Below, in pieces: positions 10,779 to 22,126 of a DNA stretch of 64,000 bases; the stretch's first letter is position 1, and every line of letters begins with the position of its first letter. The position numbers were made by a program, and so were the translations under genes. Origin of the DNA: Pictodentalium vernedei (Eukaryota; Mollusca; Scaphopoda; Dentaliida; Dentaliidae); NCBI GenBank assembly GCA_031216915.1, contig CM062290.1, forward strand, positions 383,452,718 through 383,516,717, written 5' to 3'. The notes under the pieces are model-generated. The model had not been told where the DNA came from and did not search any database. It saw nothing but the letters and a program-made list of their open reading frames with translations.

Positions 10779-11240
10779 TCATGGCACAGATAGTTGAAGA
10801 CATGGTGGAAGCAGGTGGTAAGACCATCTGGAACTGTTTTAGAGCTTTGAATTCCACTAAGGGAATCCTTTTTTGAGAAATGTCTGTGGTTACAGAATCT
10901 CTTTTTCGTTGTATGTGTATATGTGTTGCAAATACTAACAGTAGACTAACTGGGGGTGCACACTGTACAACCATATACTACCGCACTAGACAACCATGCA
11001 TTACCCCACCCCACTCCATTCTACTACTTTACCTAGCATCACGTACTACCCATAACATCTGTGGGCTAGCACACCACCCTAGATGGATAGTTGTACCAAG
11101 GGCTAACACTGAACCAGCAGGAGTACAAACCGCATACTACACTACTGCACTAGACAACCATGTATTACTCTAATCCCACGTCTCACTACTAGCCGCACAA
11201 ACATTACATACTACCAACACCAGTAATGTGATAAAATGAA
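10779..11240. other. unassigned, with a partly duplicated ACTAGACAACCATG segment
   Basis: The phrase 'gcactagacaaccatg(c/t)attac' occurs at about 10982 and 11147. A short plus-strand open stretch (10783-10877, MAQIVEDMVEAGGKTIWNCF...) ends at a TGA and has no recognisable domain. No gene called. Confidence 0.35.
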
Positions 11241-12253
11241 GCATTAGGTTGATTAGGAGTACCAAGAGCTAAGAGATAATGGGACATACAGGGGTATATA
11301 ATGTCTATACTATACTACAATATTGCTCCCGTACGAGAAGCCAGACCACCCTTATGTCATATTAGATTGTATAGTGGACAACAACAGCGGTCAACATTTC
11401 AATGACGTCAAGTGTGCATCATGACGACTTCAATAACAACGTCAACCATTTTGTGGGGAAAGCTTTCAACAAAAAGCTCTCCTTTCCATAACATATCTCC
11501 ACTATATATGCAGTTTGGAATGGTGTCGAAATTGTGCTCAGAAAACATTTGCTACCTCCAGTTCCTATGGGAATTTACCACCTCCTGCTCCCCCCAAAGT
11601 CTGGGTAATGATGGACGTTTGGGTATTATTGTCTTATTTCCAGTGGCATAGCCATGGGTGGAGGGGGCACATAACCCCTCCCCCCCCCAAAAAAAAAACA
11701 AACTGGGTGATCCCCCAGGTAATGTGGCCTAATTATTGATGTCTTCACAACTTATAAAATATGGACACATACAGACTCAGAGTCAAGGAAATTGCTTTTG
11801 TCTCGAATTTAGATTTTTTCCCAGGGGAGCTTTCCCCGCCCCCTCCCCCCAGCGAGAAAGGTGTCCCTTTCTTGTGCTCGCCTTCCATCTCGCCACTACA
11901 TGCCTCAGATGATGCTGCTATTCTGTATACCCCCTAGTACTTCAGTGCTCTGAACGTAGCGGGAGGGGGGGGGGGGGAGGGGGTAGCCGCTAATTTCAGA
12001 TTGCTGAACTAGTCCCACTAGATATTATTCTTGAAACCCCCCTAATCCCAACCCCCCTAACTTTGATATCCAGGCTACGTGTCTGCTTATTTCGTGAAGG
12101 CCACTGAAAGCCTTATTTCTTTATTTTGATATATTTCTTCATTTAGCCTATTCGTCTTTTGGGAGGGGACAGTAGTTATCCTAAGTCCTTTTGGTGAAGA
12201 ACTTTTTTTGGGTGTGGAGGGCGTCAATTTTTACATCAACATTCGTTGTATCT
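11241..12253. other. unassigned interval with C/G homopolymer tracts
   Basis: C-rich runs occur near 11680-11690 and 11838-11850, and a G-rich tract at 11960-11983. I see no coding structure or element ends. Confidence 0.45.
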
Positions 12254-12806
12254 AGGCCCTATGTCTAAAAACCTGAAACAATTCCATGATGGCCAACAGC
12301 CGAAAGGACAAGTCCATGGGAGGTTTGTATTCGGAATTCAAAAACCATCACTGGATCAAAAGGTACTTTCTTACCTTGTGCTTTAAAGAGTAATTAAGCC
12401 TAGATGACTTCAAAATTTAACCCAGAGAGTACATGTAGGCCTATTTTATCCCTCCTTCACAACTGCATAAAACCATAGGCAAAATCTGAAAGGTTGCCTA
12501 CAAAGGCCAAATGGTAATAGATATGAAAAAGTGGAGTAGCTGTCTTTTAAGCTGAACAAGTGGGGATTAAGTAAATAGTCCATTCAAAAGAACGCAAGTC
12601 ATAAGGGAAATCAGCTATCTTCAATCAGCCTCATAAAGTAGTTGTTAAAATTGGAATGGTTGGTCTCTGTTCATAAATTTTGAAATCTGAACACGCCCCC
12701 ACCCCCACCCCACCCCACCATAAAAAACAACAAAAAATGGACTTGTCCTCATGGTTGTTGGCCATCATGGCATTGTTTCGAGTGTTAAGACATTGGGCCT
12801 CATAGG
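12254..12806. mobile_element. ~550-bp MITE with ~64-bp terminal inverted repeats
   Basis: The left end (AGGCCCTATGTCTAAAAACC ... CATGATGGCCAACA ... GGACAAGTCCAT, 12254-12317) is repeated inverted at 12737-12803 with about 85% identity by eye. No coding region inside. Target duplication not resolved. Confidence 0.7.
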
Positions 12807-13240
12807 TGCTACTGGGTGGAATGGGAGATTATGGTGGTGTGGGGAGGAGAGGGGCTGAGAACGAACCCTCTTTTACTTTTTTTTTTTTCAAAACGAAGAA
12901 TGCAAATAAATCACCAAAAGTCCACCAAAGAGATCTATTTGATACTATATTTGGCACACGTCTCACCCCCACCTTTGGCAATCATGATAAATTCCTTCGC
13001 CGAGGGGGCAAAAAAAACAGGATCTGAATGAGCCAGAGGGTCGAAAAAGCCAGGGTCCAATCAAAGCAAGGCCTGAATAAGCTGGATACCCTTGGGTACC
13101 TGCCGTATCCTTGGTGTAACTTTTTTATCAAAGTTGAACCCTTTTGAAATATCCTGACGATGCCCATGGGCCTAGATACAATGAACATTGAAACAAAAAT
13201 TGAGTCTACTCCAATGCCATGGGTGTCCTTCCCACCACGA
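12807..13240. other. unassigned interval
   Basis: No repeat pairing or coding signal recognised. The short plus-strand frames at 12806-13031 look like chance. Confidence 0.4.
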
Positions 13241-13356
13241 CACAGGGGCTCATTTCAAACAATGATTCAGAAATAAAATAATATTATAAAATCCAGTTAT
13301 ACTTATTTTACAAAATTATTTTATTCCTGAAACATTGTTTGAAATGAACCTCTGTG
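13241..13356. mobile_element. 116-bp palindromic MITE
   Basis: CACAGGGGCTCATTTCAAAC ... pairs with ... GTTTGAAATGAACCTCTGTG. The arms continue through ATTCAGAAATAAAATAAT / ATTATTTTATTCCTGAA. The AT-rich loop has no coding signal. Confidence 0.8.
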
Positions 13357-13700
13357 CTCCCACGGTCCCGACCATGAACAAGTCAGTATAAAAGCATCAT
13401 TTGGATTGGCCAAACAAAACACGAATTACTTGATTGGTCGCAATGATCACTGGTATTTTATGGCACATGTTGTATGTTGTATGTCGTATCTTGCATGTTG
13501 AATGTCCATACAAAACACATACGTTCTGCAATTTGTTGTCTCTTCTTTTCATCTGGTGATATCATGGTATATGACCCCTGGCTAAAACATAAGAAATATA
13601 TTTTTGTGATCAATAAATTATACACTGCATGAAAACATGTACAGTGGGTTCCACTTAACCATTTACCTAACAAATCGATCGCATCCACCTGAGTAATTCA
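13357..13700. other. unassigned, with a minisatellite relic
   Basis: At 13463-13500 there is a short inverted relic of the ACATACGAGAT minisatellite. A degraded TTAA-MITE-like end (AACCATTTACCTAACAAATCG) lies at 13657. Nothing else was recognised. Confidence 0.4.
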
Positions 13701-13899
13701 CCCTTTACCTAACGTAACGGCCAAAACCGGCCAGCGCTATTCTCAAAAATCGCCCATTAATTTTCATTATTTTTTTCATTTTTTGTCTCAAAAACATAGG
13801 TTATGACCCCTCGTTGGAACGAGCTCGTCGAATGAAAAAAATTAGTTATTCAAGAATTATTTTTGCAAGTGTCGTCTGCTTTTCAGGTAAGGTAAAGGG
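13701..13899 (+). mobile_element. TTAA MITE subfamily A, centre deleted
   Basis: It starts CCCTTTACCTAACGTAACGG after TTCA (a mutated TTAA) and ends GGTAAAGGG before TTAA. The right arm of the usual central palindrome (catagg...gacccctcgttggaacg) is missing. Ends CCC...GGG inside TTAA are the piggyBac-superfamily signature. Confidence 0.8.
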
Positions 13900-14040
13900 T
13901 TAAGAAACTGAGCAGTTAAAAATAAAGAATTTTCCACAAAATGTCAACAAAACCATTTCATTCAACCCACTCAGTGAAATGAGCTCAATGAGCACGTTCC
14001 AATGAGAGTGTCACATAATGTGGTTTTGTCATTCAAATGT
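13900..14040. mobile_element. decayed TTAA MITE (subfamily B core)
   Basis: It contains a diverged palindrome 'caacaaaaccatttcattcaa...gagctcaatgagcacgttcc...gtggttttgtcatt'. The ends are not clear. Confidence 0.5.
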
Positions 14041-14238
14041 TATGATCATTCAATAGGATTTAAACTCCAGAAACCAATGTATTGGAGCCTTTTGCATTCA
14101 CACAATACAGAATCAGTGATGATCAAATTCATCACTCCACAATCCTAAATGCTTGTTTTACCTTGATATTTACAACTTTATTTTACCAATTTACCTTATC
14201 GTATCTCATGTACATTTTATCTTCAAAAAGACTAATAC

Positions 14239-14830
14239 TAGAGCTGCACGGGTCGGTATATCGATAAACCGATATATACCGGTATTCAAACCAATATCGA
14301 TTGAATACCGGTTAACTACAAAAATATCGGATTATCATCATTATTTATTTACCCACAATTTAATTTTCAAGATGTCTTGAGTTTTTTAACTGTAGTTCCA
14401 AATGAATAATATTATCCCTTTACCCAAGGAATCGTCTGCATGTGCTCAGGTAATATACAATTTCAGCAGTTGAAAAAATAATTTTCAAAAATTTCACCAA
14501 CAAAACTATACCATGTGACCCTCATTGGAACGAGCTCGTTGAGCTCGTTCCAATGAAGTGTCACGTGATATTGTTTTGCAGAAATTTTGGGGGAAAATAT
14601 GATGAGCTAATTTTTAAAATAATAAATTTTTTTATATCCTCTGCGTTTGGTAAAGGTTTTTCGAACCGCATCATCAAGGCATGGTAATTCGTTCTGATGG
14701 TGATGCCCCAAGTCTCGATTTTGGTACTTATGTTCATATATCTGAACAGTTTTCGATATACCGGTATAAATCGGTATTTCTTTTAATACCGATACCCCCG
14801 GTATTCAGTTTTGAATATCATGCAGCCCTA
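14239..14830. mobile_element. hAT-type nonautonomous element X1
   Basis: Ends TAGAGCTGCACGGG and ...ATCATGCAGCCCTA are inverted. The flanks ACTAATAC (14231-14238) and GCTAATAC (14831-14838) form an 8-bp target duplication with one mismatch, as in the hAT superfamily. Inside the termini are ATCGAT/ACCGGTAT-rich subterminal repeats, and a whole diverged TTAA MITE lies at 14415-14657. The copy at 55172-55761 has the same composite structure, so the MITE arrived before the two copies separated. Confidence 0.82.
14415..14657 (+). mobile_element. diverged TTAA MITE carried inside hAT X1
   Basis: It starts CCCTTTACCCAAGGAATCGT, has the central palindrome GGAACGAGCTCGTTGAGCTC, and ends TTTGGTAAAGG. 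TTAA is no longer intact on either side. Confidence 0.7.
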
Positions 14831-14992
14831 GCTAATACAGTACATAAATAAAGAATTTAATTGAGAATAATGCAAATAATTAAAGATGGGTGCTTTAATT
14901 CCAAATTCCCTAGCAGGTGTGATTCACAATTGTCTCAATAGACGAAATTAGTGATCAAGAACAGTCATTAACAAAGAATGAATAATTTGCAA

Positions 14993-17110
14993 ATTTATTT
15001 ATTTATTGGTGTTTAAGGTCACATACTTCTACATAATGGCTAATGATGACTGTAACATGGAGATAAAGTCAAGTTTAATCAATCTTTTTCCCCATCTTGC
15101 CCATTTTAGAGGACTTCCACCCCAAGCATTTGTGACTGGCCCAGTCAGACTGGTTCCTATTTTACCAGTAAAACAGAGCTTGTTCACCACAGTAAACATG
15201 AGGCCCCAGGGGACCTGAGGGCGCTCACCTGACAAGATAGATTAAATATCAACCCAGGCAATTGATTTCAACAAGTCGCATCCGCCCCTCCTAAGAAAAG
15301 CTTATATCAAATATCCAAAGATTCTGACCAGTGGATCTAAAAAAAAAGATTTTTAAAGAATATTCCTCGTATTGAACTAAGTTATAATTGGGGCTCCCAC
15401 GGGGAGCCCAAATATGAACCCAGGGACTTGGCTTTAACAAACTTGAATCTCACCCCTCTAAGGATGTTGCACACCAAATATCAAAACATTCCAACTGCTG
15501 GATCTGAAGAAGATTTTTAAGAAAATTCCTCATTTTGAACTAAGTTACAATTCGAGCTCCTACAGTGAGCCTAAACATGGACCTAGGGACATGGCTTGAA
15601 CAAACTTGAATCTTACCCCACTAAGGATGCTGCATACCAAATATCAAAACATTCTGACAGCTGGATCTGAAGAAGAAGATTTTAAAAGAAAATTCCTCAT
15701 TTTGAAGTAAGTAAAAATTCGAGCTCCCACAGTGAGCCCAAAAATGGACCAATGGACATGGCTTGAACAAACTTGAATCTCACCCCCCTAAGAATGCTGC
15801 ATACCAAATATCAAAACATTCCGAAGAAGATTTTTAAAGAAAATTCCTCATTTTGAACTAAGTTAACATTCGGGTTTCCACAGTGACCCCAAATATGAAC
15901 CCAGGGACTTGGCTTGAACTAACTTGAATCTCACCCCACTAAGGATGCCGCATGCCTAATGCCAATACATTCCGACTGCTGAATCGGAAGAAGAAGATTT
16001 TTAAAGAAAAATTCCTCATATTGAACTAAGTTATAATTCGGGATCCCACAGGGAGCCCAAATATGAACCCAGGGACTTGGCTTTAACAAACTTGAATCTC
16101 ACCCACCTAAGGATGCTGCATGCCAAATATCAAAACATTCTGACTGCTGGATCTGAAGAAGAAGATATTTTAAGAAAATTCCTCATTTTGAACTAAGTTA
16201 CAATTCAAGCTCCCACAGTGATCCCAAATATGGACCAATGGACATGGCTTGAACAAACTTGAATCTCACCCCCCTAAGGATGCTGCATACCAAATATCAA
16301 AACATTCTGACAGCTGGATCTGAAGAAGAAGATTTTTAAAGAAAATTCCTCATTTTGAACTAAGTTATAATTCGGGCTCCCACAGTGAGCCCAAATATCA
16401 ACCCAGGGACTTGGCTTGAACAAACTTGAATCTCACCCCCTTAAGCATGCTGCATACCCAATATCAAAAGATTCTGCCTGCTGGATCTTGAGAAGATGTT
16501 TAAAGAAATTTGCCTGAAATGCAGTAAGTTCAAAGTCCAAATATGAAACCAGATTTGAACAAACTTGAATCAATTCCACCCCACAATGTTGCATACCAAA
16601 TATCAAAAGATTCTGCCTGCTGGATCTGGAGAAGAAGATTTTTTACGAAATTTGCCCGAAATGCACTAAGTTCGAATTCAGGCTTCTATAGTGAGCCCAA
16701 ATAGGAATCCAGGGGCCTAATTTGAACAAACTTGAATCAGATCCACCCCATAATGCTGCATACCAAATATCAAATGGTTCTGCTCACTTGTGCTGGAGAA
16801 GAAGATTTTTTTAGTAATTTCTCTAATATACATAGGGTGCTATGGGAGTTATGCCCCCTATGGAGCCCCAAGTGGGCATGTCCATTTCATTTGAACAAAT
16901 TTGAATTGACATATGGTAATGAACATCCATACCAAGTTTCGAGCAAATCGACCTAGTGGTTTCAGAAGTCATTTGAAAAATATTCACGACGTTGGGCGGA
17001 CGACGGGCGACAGACGGACGGCAAGTGATAAGTTCAGCTCCCTTCGGAGAGCTAAAAAGCACTGCTTCACTTCCTTGGGTTCTCACGGGGAAATGCTCAA
17101 ATTATTTCAT
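14993..17110 (-). mobile_element. SINE-like family III, split by HINE F
   Basis: It reads ATTTATTTATTTATTGGTG...GGTCACATACTTCTACATAATGGC at the left, the tail shared with the tRNA- and 5S-headed SINEs. It then continues 'gcccattttagaggacttccaccc' to 'ccacagtaaaca'. After HINE F it resumes 'gcactgcttcacttcc' at about 17059. The copies at 40081 and 56128 lack the interruption. The 5' head is not recognisable as tRNA or 5S. Confidence 0.6.
15198..17057 (+). mobile_element. HINE family F with ~165-bp tandem core
   Basis: The 5' end has GAGGCCCCAGGGGACC and then CGCTCACCTGAC. Ten or so units follow ('aacttgaatctcacccc...gatgctgcataccaaatatcaaa...gaagaagatttttaaag'). The 3' end is AGCTCCCTTCGGAGAGCT plus an A-run, after a GACGGGCGACAGACGGACGG tract. 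The sister element is 36476-39745, whose 3' hairpin better matches the 5' motif. The insertion site is an A-run of a SINE. Confidence 0.72.
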
Positions 17111-17159
17111 TACACTAAATGGGTGACAGTCAAGCTTTAACAATAGGTTTAAGCACAAA

Positions 17160-17290
17160 TGAATGTTGCCCATTTTAGAGGACTTCCACCCCAAGCATTG
17201 GTGACCGGGTCCCGTCCTATTTTACCAGTAAAACAGAGCTTGTTTACCACAGTACAAAAGTACTGCTTCACTTCCCCTGGTGAATAGGCC
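17160..17290 (-). repeat. second, partial copy of SINE-like family III
   Basis: It repeats 'gcccattttagaggacttccaccccaagcattggtgacc' to 'ctgcttcacttcccc', without the AATAAATA tail. It is a neighbouring fragment of the same family. Confidence 0.55.
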
Positions 17291-18032
17291 TACCTCCATC
17301 CCATCTTCGATCACAATATTAAAAGTTGGAAATCTGGAGCCTCAAAATGCTGGAACTTCGATACCCCCCATAGTTGTCAAATTTGAAACTTGCAGCATGC
17401 AACCTTTTAGATCTCAATTTTATACAACTACTGATAATTTTTAACTCGATTTGAAACAATATGGACTCCAGACTGAGTGGGAATTTTGAACTTCAAATGT
17501 CAGTTGTAGGCCAGTGTCGGACAAAAGAGGTGAGGTACATACAATAGGAATTCCATAAAAAAACTTAACATCTGGATACCAGTCAGAAAGAAGGCTCTAA
17601 GCAGAAGGGATGTGCAAAAAGAATTTTCTCAATTTGGAACTTTTGTGTGATCACCGAAAGAGGTGCAATTGGAACTTGGCACCCACCCCCCCCCCCCCTC
17701 CACCACCACCATATTCAAAATCTTTAGTCCCATCCCTATTTACTAAGAGAGATGAAAGTGATAATAGGGTAAAGGATTTTCTAAAGCAGGGATGTTTTGT
17801 ATACAAAGTAGTCAGGAGAGAGAGACATTCACTACAGTTCAGGTTTTTTCTGAATTCTTTGCCGTATCCTGTCAGTTAACAGTACAGATCAGTGATCTGC
17901 AACTGAAGGAATTGGGTGTCTTTCGATAAGAGTTTGTGCAGGTCTACATTAAACAGAATGCAGTCATCTCGCAAGTTTCTGTGTACAAAGTTATTGTTCA
18001 TATCAAATGACATATCTGATTAATTTGTGTTT
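17291..18032. other. unassigned interval with C-rich tract
   Basis: A C run followed by CCACCACCACC lies at about 17684-17710, inside a plus-strand open frame (17610-17879) with no domain signal. Nothing else recognised. Confidence 0.4.
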
Positions 18033-18036
18033 TTAA

Positions 18037-18267
18037 CCCTTTACCCAACGCAGACGATTTCAAAATTTATTATTTTAAATATCATTTTTTAATTTTTTTC
18101 AAATAATTTCAACAAAACCATATCATGTGACCCCTCTTTGGAATGAGCTCGTTCCAAAGAGGGGTCACATGATATGGTTTTGTTGAAATTGTTCCAACAA
18201 AAAAAAATTTCAGTTGCTGAATTTGCACATTACGCAGGCGGATGCAGACGATTCGTTGTGTAAAGGG
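18037..18267 (-). mobile_element. TTAA MITE subfamily B, intact
   Basis: TTAA flanks at 18033-18036 and 18268-18271. Ends CCCTTTACCCAACGCAG and GTAAAGGG. Central palindrome 'aaccatatcatgtgacccctctttgg' with its exact reverse. 231 bp, noncoding. Confidence 0.88.
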
Positions 18268-18440
18268 TTAAAGAGTCATTATCAAGAAAAAAGTGAATTC
18301 AACAAGCACATGTTTTTACTGCTAACAATTTTACAAGTCTCATTGTGCATAGGTAAAACATATGTACCATTTGCTACATTTTGTGAATGGTTGTGAAGGG
18401 TTTTATTTGGCATTCGGAATCAGTAATAAATAGTCTATAA

Positions 18441-18596
18441 CCCTTTACCTAACATGAAAAGCAGATGACACTTGCAAACAAAATTCTTGAATAACTAATT
18501 TTTTTTCATTTTTGAGACAAAAAATGAAAAAAATAATTAAAATTAAAATTTTGAGAATAGTGCTGGCTGGTTTTGGCCGTTACATTGGGTAAAGGG
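18441..18596 (-). mobile_element. TTAA MITE subfamily A, centre deleted
   Basis: CCCTTTACCTAACATGAAAAGC to GGTAAAGGG, with TTAA on the right (18597-18600) and ATAA on the left. It lacks the GAGCTC palindrome. Orientation is opposite to 13701-13899. Confidence 0.8.
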
Positions 18597-18897
18597 TTAA
18601 AAAAGTTGATTTGTCTTTCAACAAAGAGGTGGACTTTTGACAATAGTTAAAAAAAGAAATCAAAAATCATCTGGAACTGCTAATCATCAATAACAACTGT
18701 ATAGTCTCCAGGCTGCTCAGCTCTTTTGAGGTGCTGTTGGAGTCATTTCATGATAATCGTTCGGCAAGTATCAGGCTTTTAAAACCCCCGAAATGGAGAC
18801 TGTAAACGCTGAGCCCAAATAATGTAACTAATAACAATGATCCAAAATGTAATGATGACATGCAGTTTTCTAATACTCAAGGTTATACAGTGGAGCC

Positions 18898-19312
18898 CAC
18901 TTAAATGGATATCTCTTAATTGTATATCCCTGTTAATTGAATATAATTTTCAAACACAAAACCATTTACCGTACCTTCAGTACAAATTTGATCTGTTAAT
19001 TGCATATGGATTGTAGAGTAAATTCCTCTTAATTGTATATAAATTTTTGTAATATGTCGAAAAAATTACTGTGACACGCACCAAATTCCTCTTATCAACC
19101 TTTTTGGCCTCACTACATCCAATACAGGCATTTATTCTATTATATCTTGTTTGACAGAGCTCTATGAGCTCTGTCAAACAAGATATAATAGAATAAATGC
19201 TCAGTTTACCTCCAGAACACAGGAAACTGACCAAACCCTGTTGACTGTATACTCCTGTTAATTGAATAATTTCCACTGGCAAAATGGATTTTCAATTAAG
19301 AGGATTCTACTG
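18898..19312. mobile_element. pogo/Tc1-like nonautonomous element P1
   Basis: Ends CAGTGGAGCCCACTTAA and TTAAGAGGATTCTACTG are inverted and flanked by TA. CAGT ends with a TA target are the pogo/Tigger pattern. The centre is a hairpin (about 19130-19200, 'tattatatcttgtttgacagagctc'). It supplies undisturbed reference sites for the nested copy P3 (TTAA at 18996, ACCATTTA at 18961). Confidence 0.75.
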
Positions 19313-19505
19313 TACCTCATTGACTTAACTGTGTGCATCAGAATATATTGCTGAAAGAGGGTGGATTAGGGAAACTGACAAGAACAATTTAAGGCAAATA
19401 CCATCAAAATGTCTATATTAAAAATCAAATTACTTATTGCTGAAATTGGAATTCAAATTGGAATTCAAATTTTTTGTTGACAAAAGTTTAAGCAGTTATG
19501 AGGTC

Positions 19506-20299
19506 TAGGGCCCTGCGAATCGGGAAATTTATGTTCGAATCGAATCTCGAATCGAATCGGGACTGATGTCGACATCGAAGCGAATACTCGAATCGAATCG
19601 GGATAAACTCGAGAAACAACTATAACTGACATTATCTTGTGCAGAAATGCCCGGAAAGTACTGCGAGAAGAGATCGTTGACTTGACTTGACAACTTGGCG
19701 TTGTTCTAATTTTCTTTCTCGTTGAATGGCCATTCAGATGTTCACTTGGCCCGACAATAAATTCAAGACATAAATATGGACAGAAAGGTGTTACTGCCCA
19801 GACTGGCCCAGAGACATTTGAGACAAACCACTAAATTGAAACATGAGAATTAAAAGCACAAACGTAATACACGTGGCACATTAATTCCCATGGGTTAAAG
19901 TCGGCTACAGCCGCTAACTTCACGCACGTTAGCGTGGCTAAATACATGATTGTACAATTGTACATCTTATAGCGGTGAGCAAACGGGATTCCACGAATAA
20001 CTCTCACATGAATTCCTGGAAATCTATAAATAGCGAATTAGCGGTGTGTGGTTTTCTGGGATCTGAAACTGAAAGTGAAACAATGCGGACTGACAGAATT
20101 TTGCAACGAATTTGACTATTTTCCTGAAAGAAACATTAAAACTAGAAGAGTTCGCTCCTTATTTCAACCGATTTCGACATGATTCGTTTTCCTGGAAGCT
20201 TCGTTTGACTAACAAATCGGCAAACTATTCGATATCGATATACGAATACCAAAGCGATGTCGACATCGAATCGAATACTCGAAGCTTCGCAGGGCACTA
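19506..20299. mobile_element. hAT-type nonautonomous element Y
   Basis: Ends TAGGGCCCTGCGAATCG and CGAAGCTTCGCAGGGCACTA are inverted. The flanks are a perfect 8-bp duplication ATGAGGTC (19498-19505 and 20300-20307). Subterminal CGAATCGAAT repeats occur at both ends. No transposase motif inside; a 62-codon frame at the right end is repeat-derived. Confidence 0.85.
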
Positions 20300-20439
20300 A
20301 TGAGGTCTTGATTTTTGGTGCCGCTTTGCTGTGATTTTTTGCACAACAAAAGTGATTGGGAAAAAAGATCTTTTTGAACCAAAAAATATTGATCTAACGA
20401 ACTTTTAAAGCTTGATCTAACTATAATAGTTCAATTTTT

Positions 20440-21282
20440 AGGTGCTATATAACTAAAGGAAATTTGTTTACTTTAAATTATCACCTCTGATATTCCTTAA
20501 ATTCAAATTAAATATCAAGAAATTATGCATCAAAATGAAGGTTGTGATGTATAGAACATGAAAAATATATGCGTTCAACTCAGAGTGGACATCAGGCATC
20601 AGTGTTTCCTGGAAGTCTGCTACCATATTCGTACCAGAACTGATAATAAAATAATATTTACAGAGAACATCTTGTGGCCAAATGTGCTTCAGATATCCAA
20701 GAACGAAGCTAGGAATTCAAAACACTTAATGAATGCGGCGACAGGACTGCATTTGGGGAAAAGACAACACTGTCTGCACTTTTTATTGAAGAAAGGCTCC
20801 ATGGCCAGCAGACATGCACATATCATGCAATACCATGAATTTTCATCGAAAAACAATTGTGAAATTCTAAGAAATTCAAACAGGTGTATTGATACCTTGC
20901 AAATAATATGACAGCAGTGCAGTCTCAAAAACAAAGCCAAGAGTTTGGGAATTTACCCTCACGCACCTCTGTCATTGCATTTTGAAGACTTTTGATGTTC
21001 AACGTCTGTTCTTGGATATCTGAAAGCACATTTGGTCACAAGTTGTTTGCCTGAAATATTATTTTATTATCCATTCTGGTACGAATAGGACAGCAGACTT
21101 CCAGGAACCATTGCATTGGTGCCTGCTGTCAACTCTGTGAGTTGATTGCATATATGATTTGTGTCCTATACATCACAACCTTCATTTTGATGCATAATTT
21201 GTGCATATTTCATTTAAATTTATGGAATATCTGAGGTGAGAATTTCAAATTAAATAAATTTCCCTTACATGTATAACACCTT
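20440..21282. mobile_element. foldback element 1, ~290-bp arms
   Basis: The left arm (AGGTGCTATATAACTAAAGG...) and right arm (...CCCTTACATGTATAACACCT) are long inverted repeats sharing 'cacctctgatattcc', 'caaaatgaaggttg' and 'gtggccaaatgtgcttc'. The middle holds GATACCTTGCAAATAATATG. A related element is at 22127-23084. The overlapping open frames are not conserved between the two. Confidence 0.72.
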
Positions 21283-21384
21283 TAGTTGTGACCGACCTGG
21301 CTGTAAATAGCAACTTATACTTTGCTTGTTTCCACTTCAAGTGGTCATTCTCAGCACATTCAGCACTGAACGGTTACAAGTTAA

Positions 21385-22110
21385 CTGGTAAAGGGATAGA
21401 TTATTTTTGGTGGTCCACTCTCCAATAATTTGTAATAAAACAAATTTATAGAAAAACAAATTATTTGCATTTGATTGAATATGAAACAAGAGCTAGTAAA
21501 ATTTTGTCTTTTGCTCTGGTACCCTAATTTTTTTTTTTTTTTAAAACCCTGATACTGATAGTGGCTTCTGGGGTTACGGGGCATTTCGTTAATGAATCAG
21601 AATTAACACGAAACTCAACAATTCCTGGGGTAAAGTCGACAAAAATGTCACTAATTGTGGAGAAATATTTAGTATTCAAGTTACCTTTACACTTTATACT
21701 TAAACATTTATTTATTCATTTGTGCTAAATGCTTGATATTTCGATGGACAATAAAGAGTAAATCACAGGAAATGACTGTGATTTACACTTTATTAACGGC
21801 TGAAATATCAGACAGTCAGTATGAACGGATAATTTGGTGTTTCCTAATTGTCAAGATTATGTTGGATCTGAATTGTTCCTTCACACTTAGTGATATTTTT
21901 CTACTTGACCCTCCCAAATTGTCGATTTTCACAATAATTCATTTTTATAATAATCACACATGTGTGATTATTACCAGTTTAGCGGACATTCTCTAGTATA
22001 TTACGGGGTTTAGTAGGGCTCTAAAGACTCTGTAATTCGCTGTGTCATTCAATCGGAAGCGGCAGGCGGGCCATTAAACGGCCCGGAATCTGCTTCTGGC
22101 ACTCATCCAG
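21385..22110 (-). mobile_element. TTAA MITE family C with a 520-bp insert
   Basis: TTAA at 21381-21384 then CTGGTAAAGGGATAGATTAT; right end ...CACTCATCCAG then TTAA at 22111-22114. It shares 'actctccaataatttgtaataaaacaaat' and 'gatagtggcttctgg' with 49690-49921 and 55097-55892. The insert at 21572-22091 splits it. Confidence 0.7.
21572..22091. mobile_element. 520-bp element with perfect 8-bp target duplication
   Basis: GCTTCTGG flanks both sides (21564-21571 and 22092-22099). The related MITE at 49690-49921 reads 'gatagtggcttctagcactc', which is the empty site. Its ends (GGTTACGGGGCATTTCGTTA / TAAACGGCCCGGAATCT) are only loosely inverted. The 8-bp duplication suggests hAT or a relative. It contains the palindrome AATAATCACACATGTGTGAT (21949-21972). 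No recognised domain in the 87-codon frame inside. Confidence 0.7.
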
Positions 22111-22126
22111 TTAACCACTTACTTAA

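Noticed and set aside
19130..19200. Rho-independent-style terminator or microRNA hairpin
   Set aside because: The hairpin is the shared centre of pogo-like elements P1 and P2; the context is a transposon.
20558..20940. 117- and 83-codon frames
   Set aside because: They lie in the arms and centre of foldback element 1 and are not kept in element 2.
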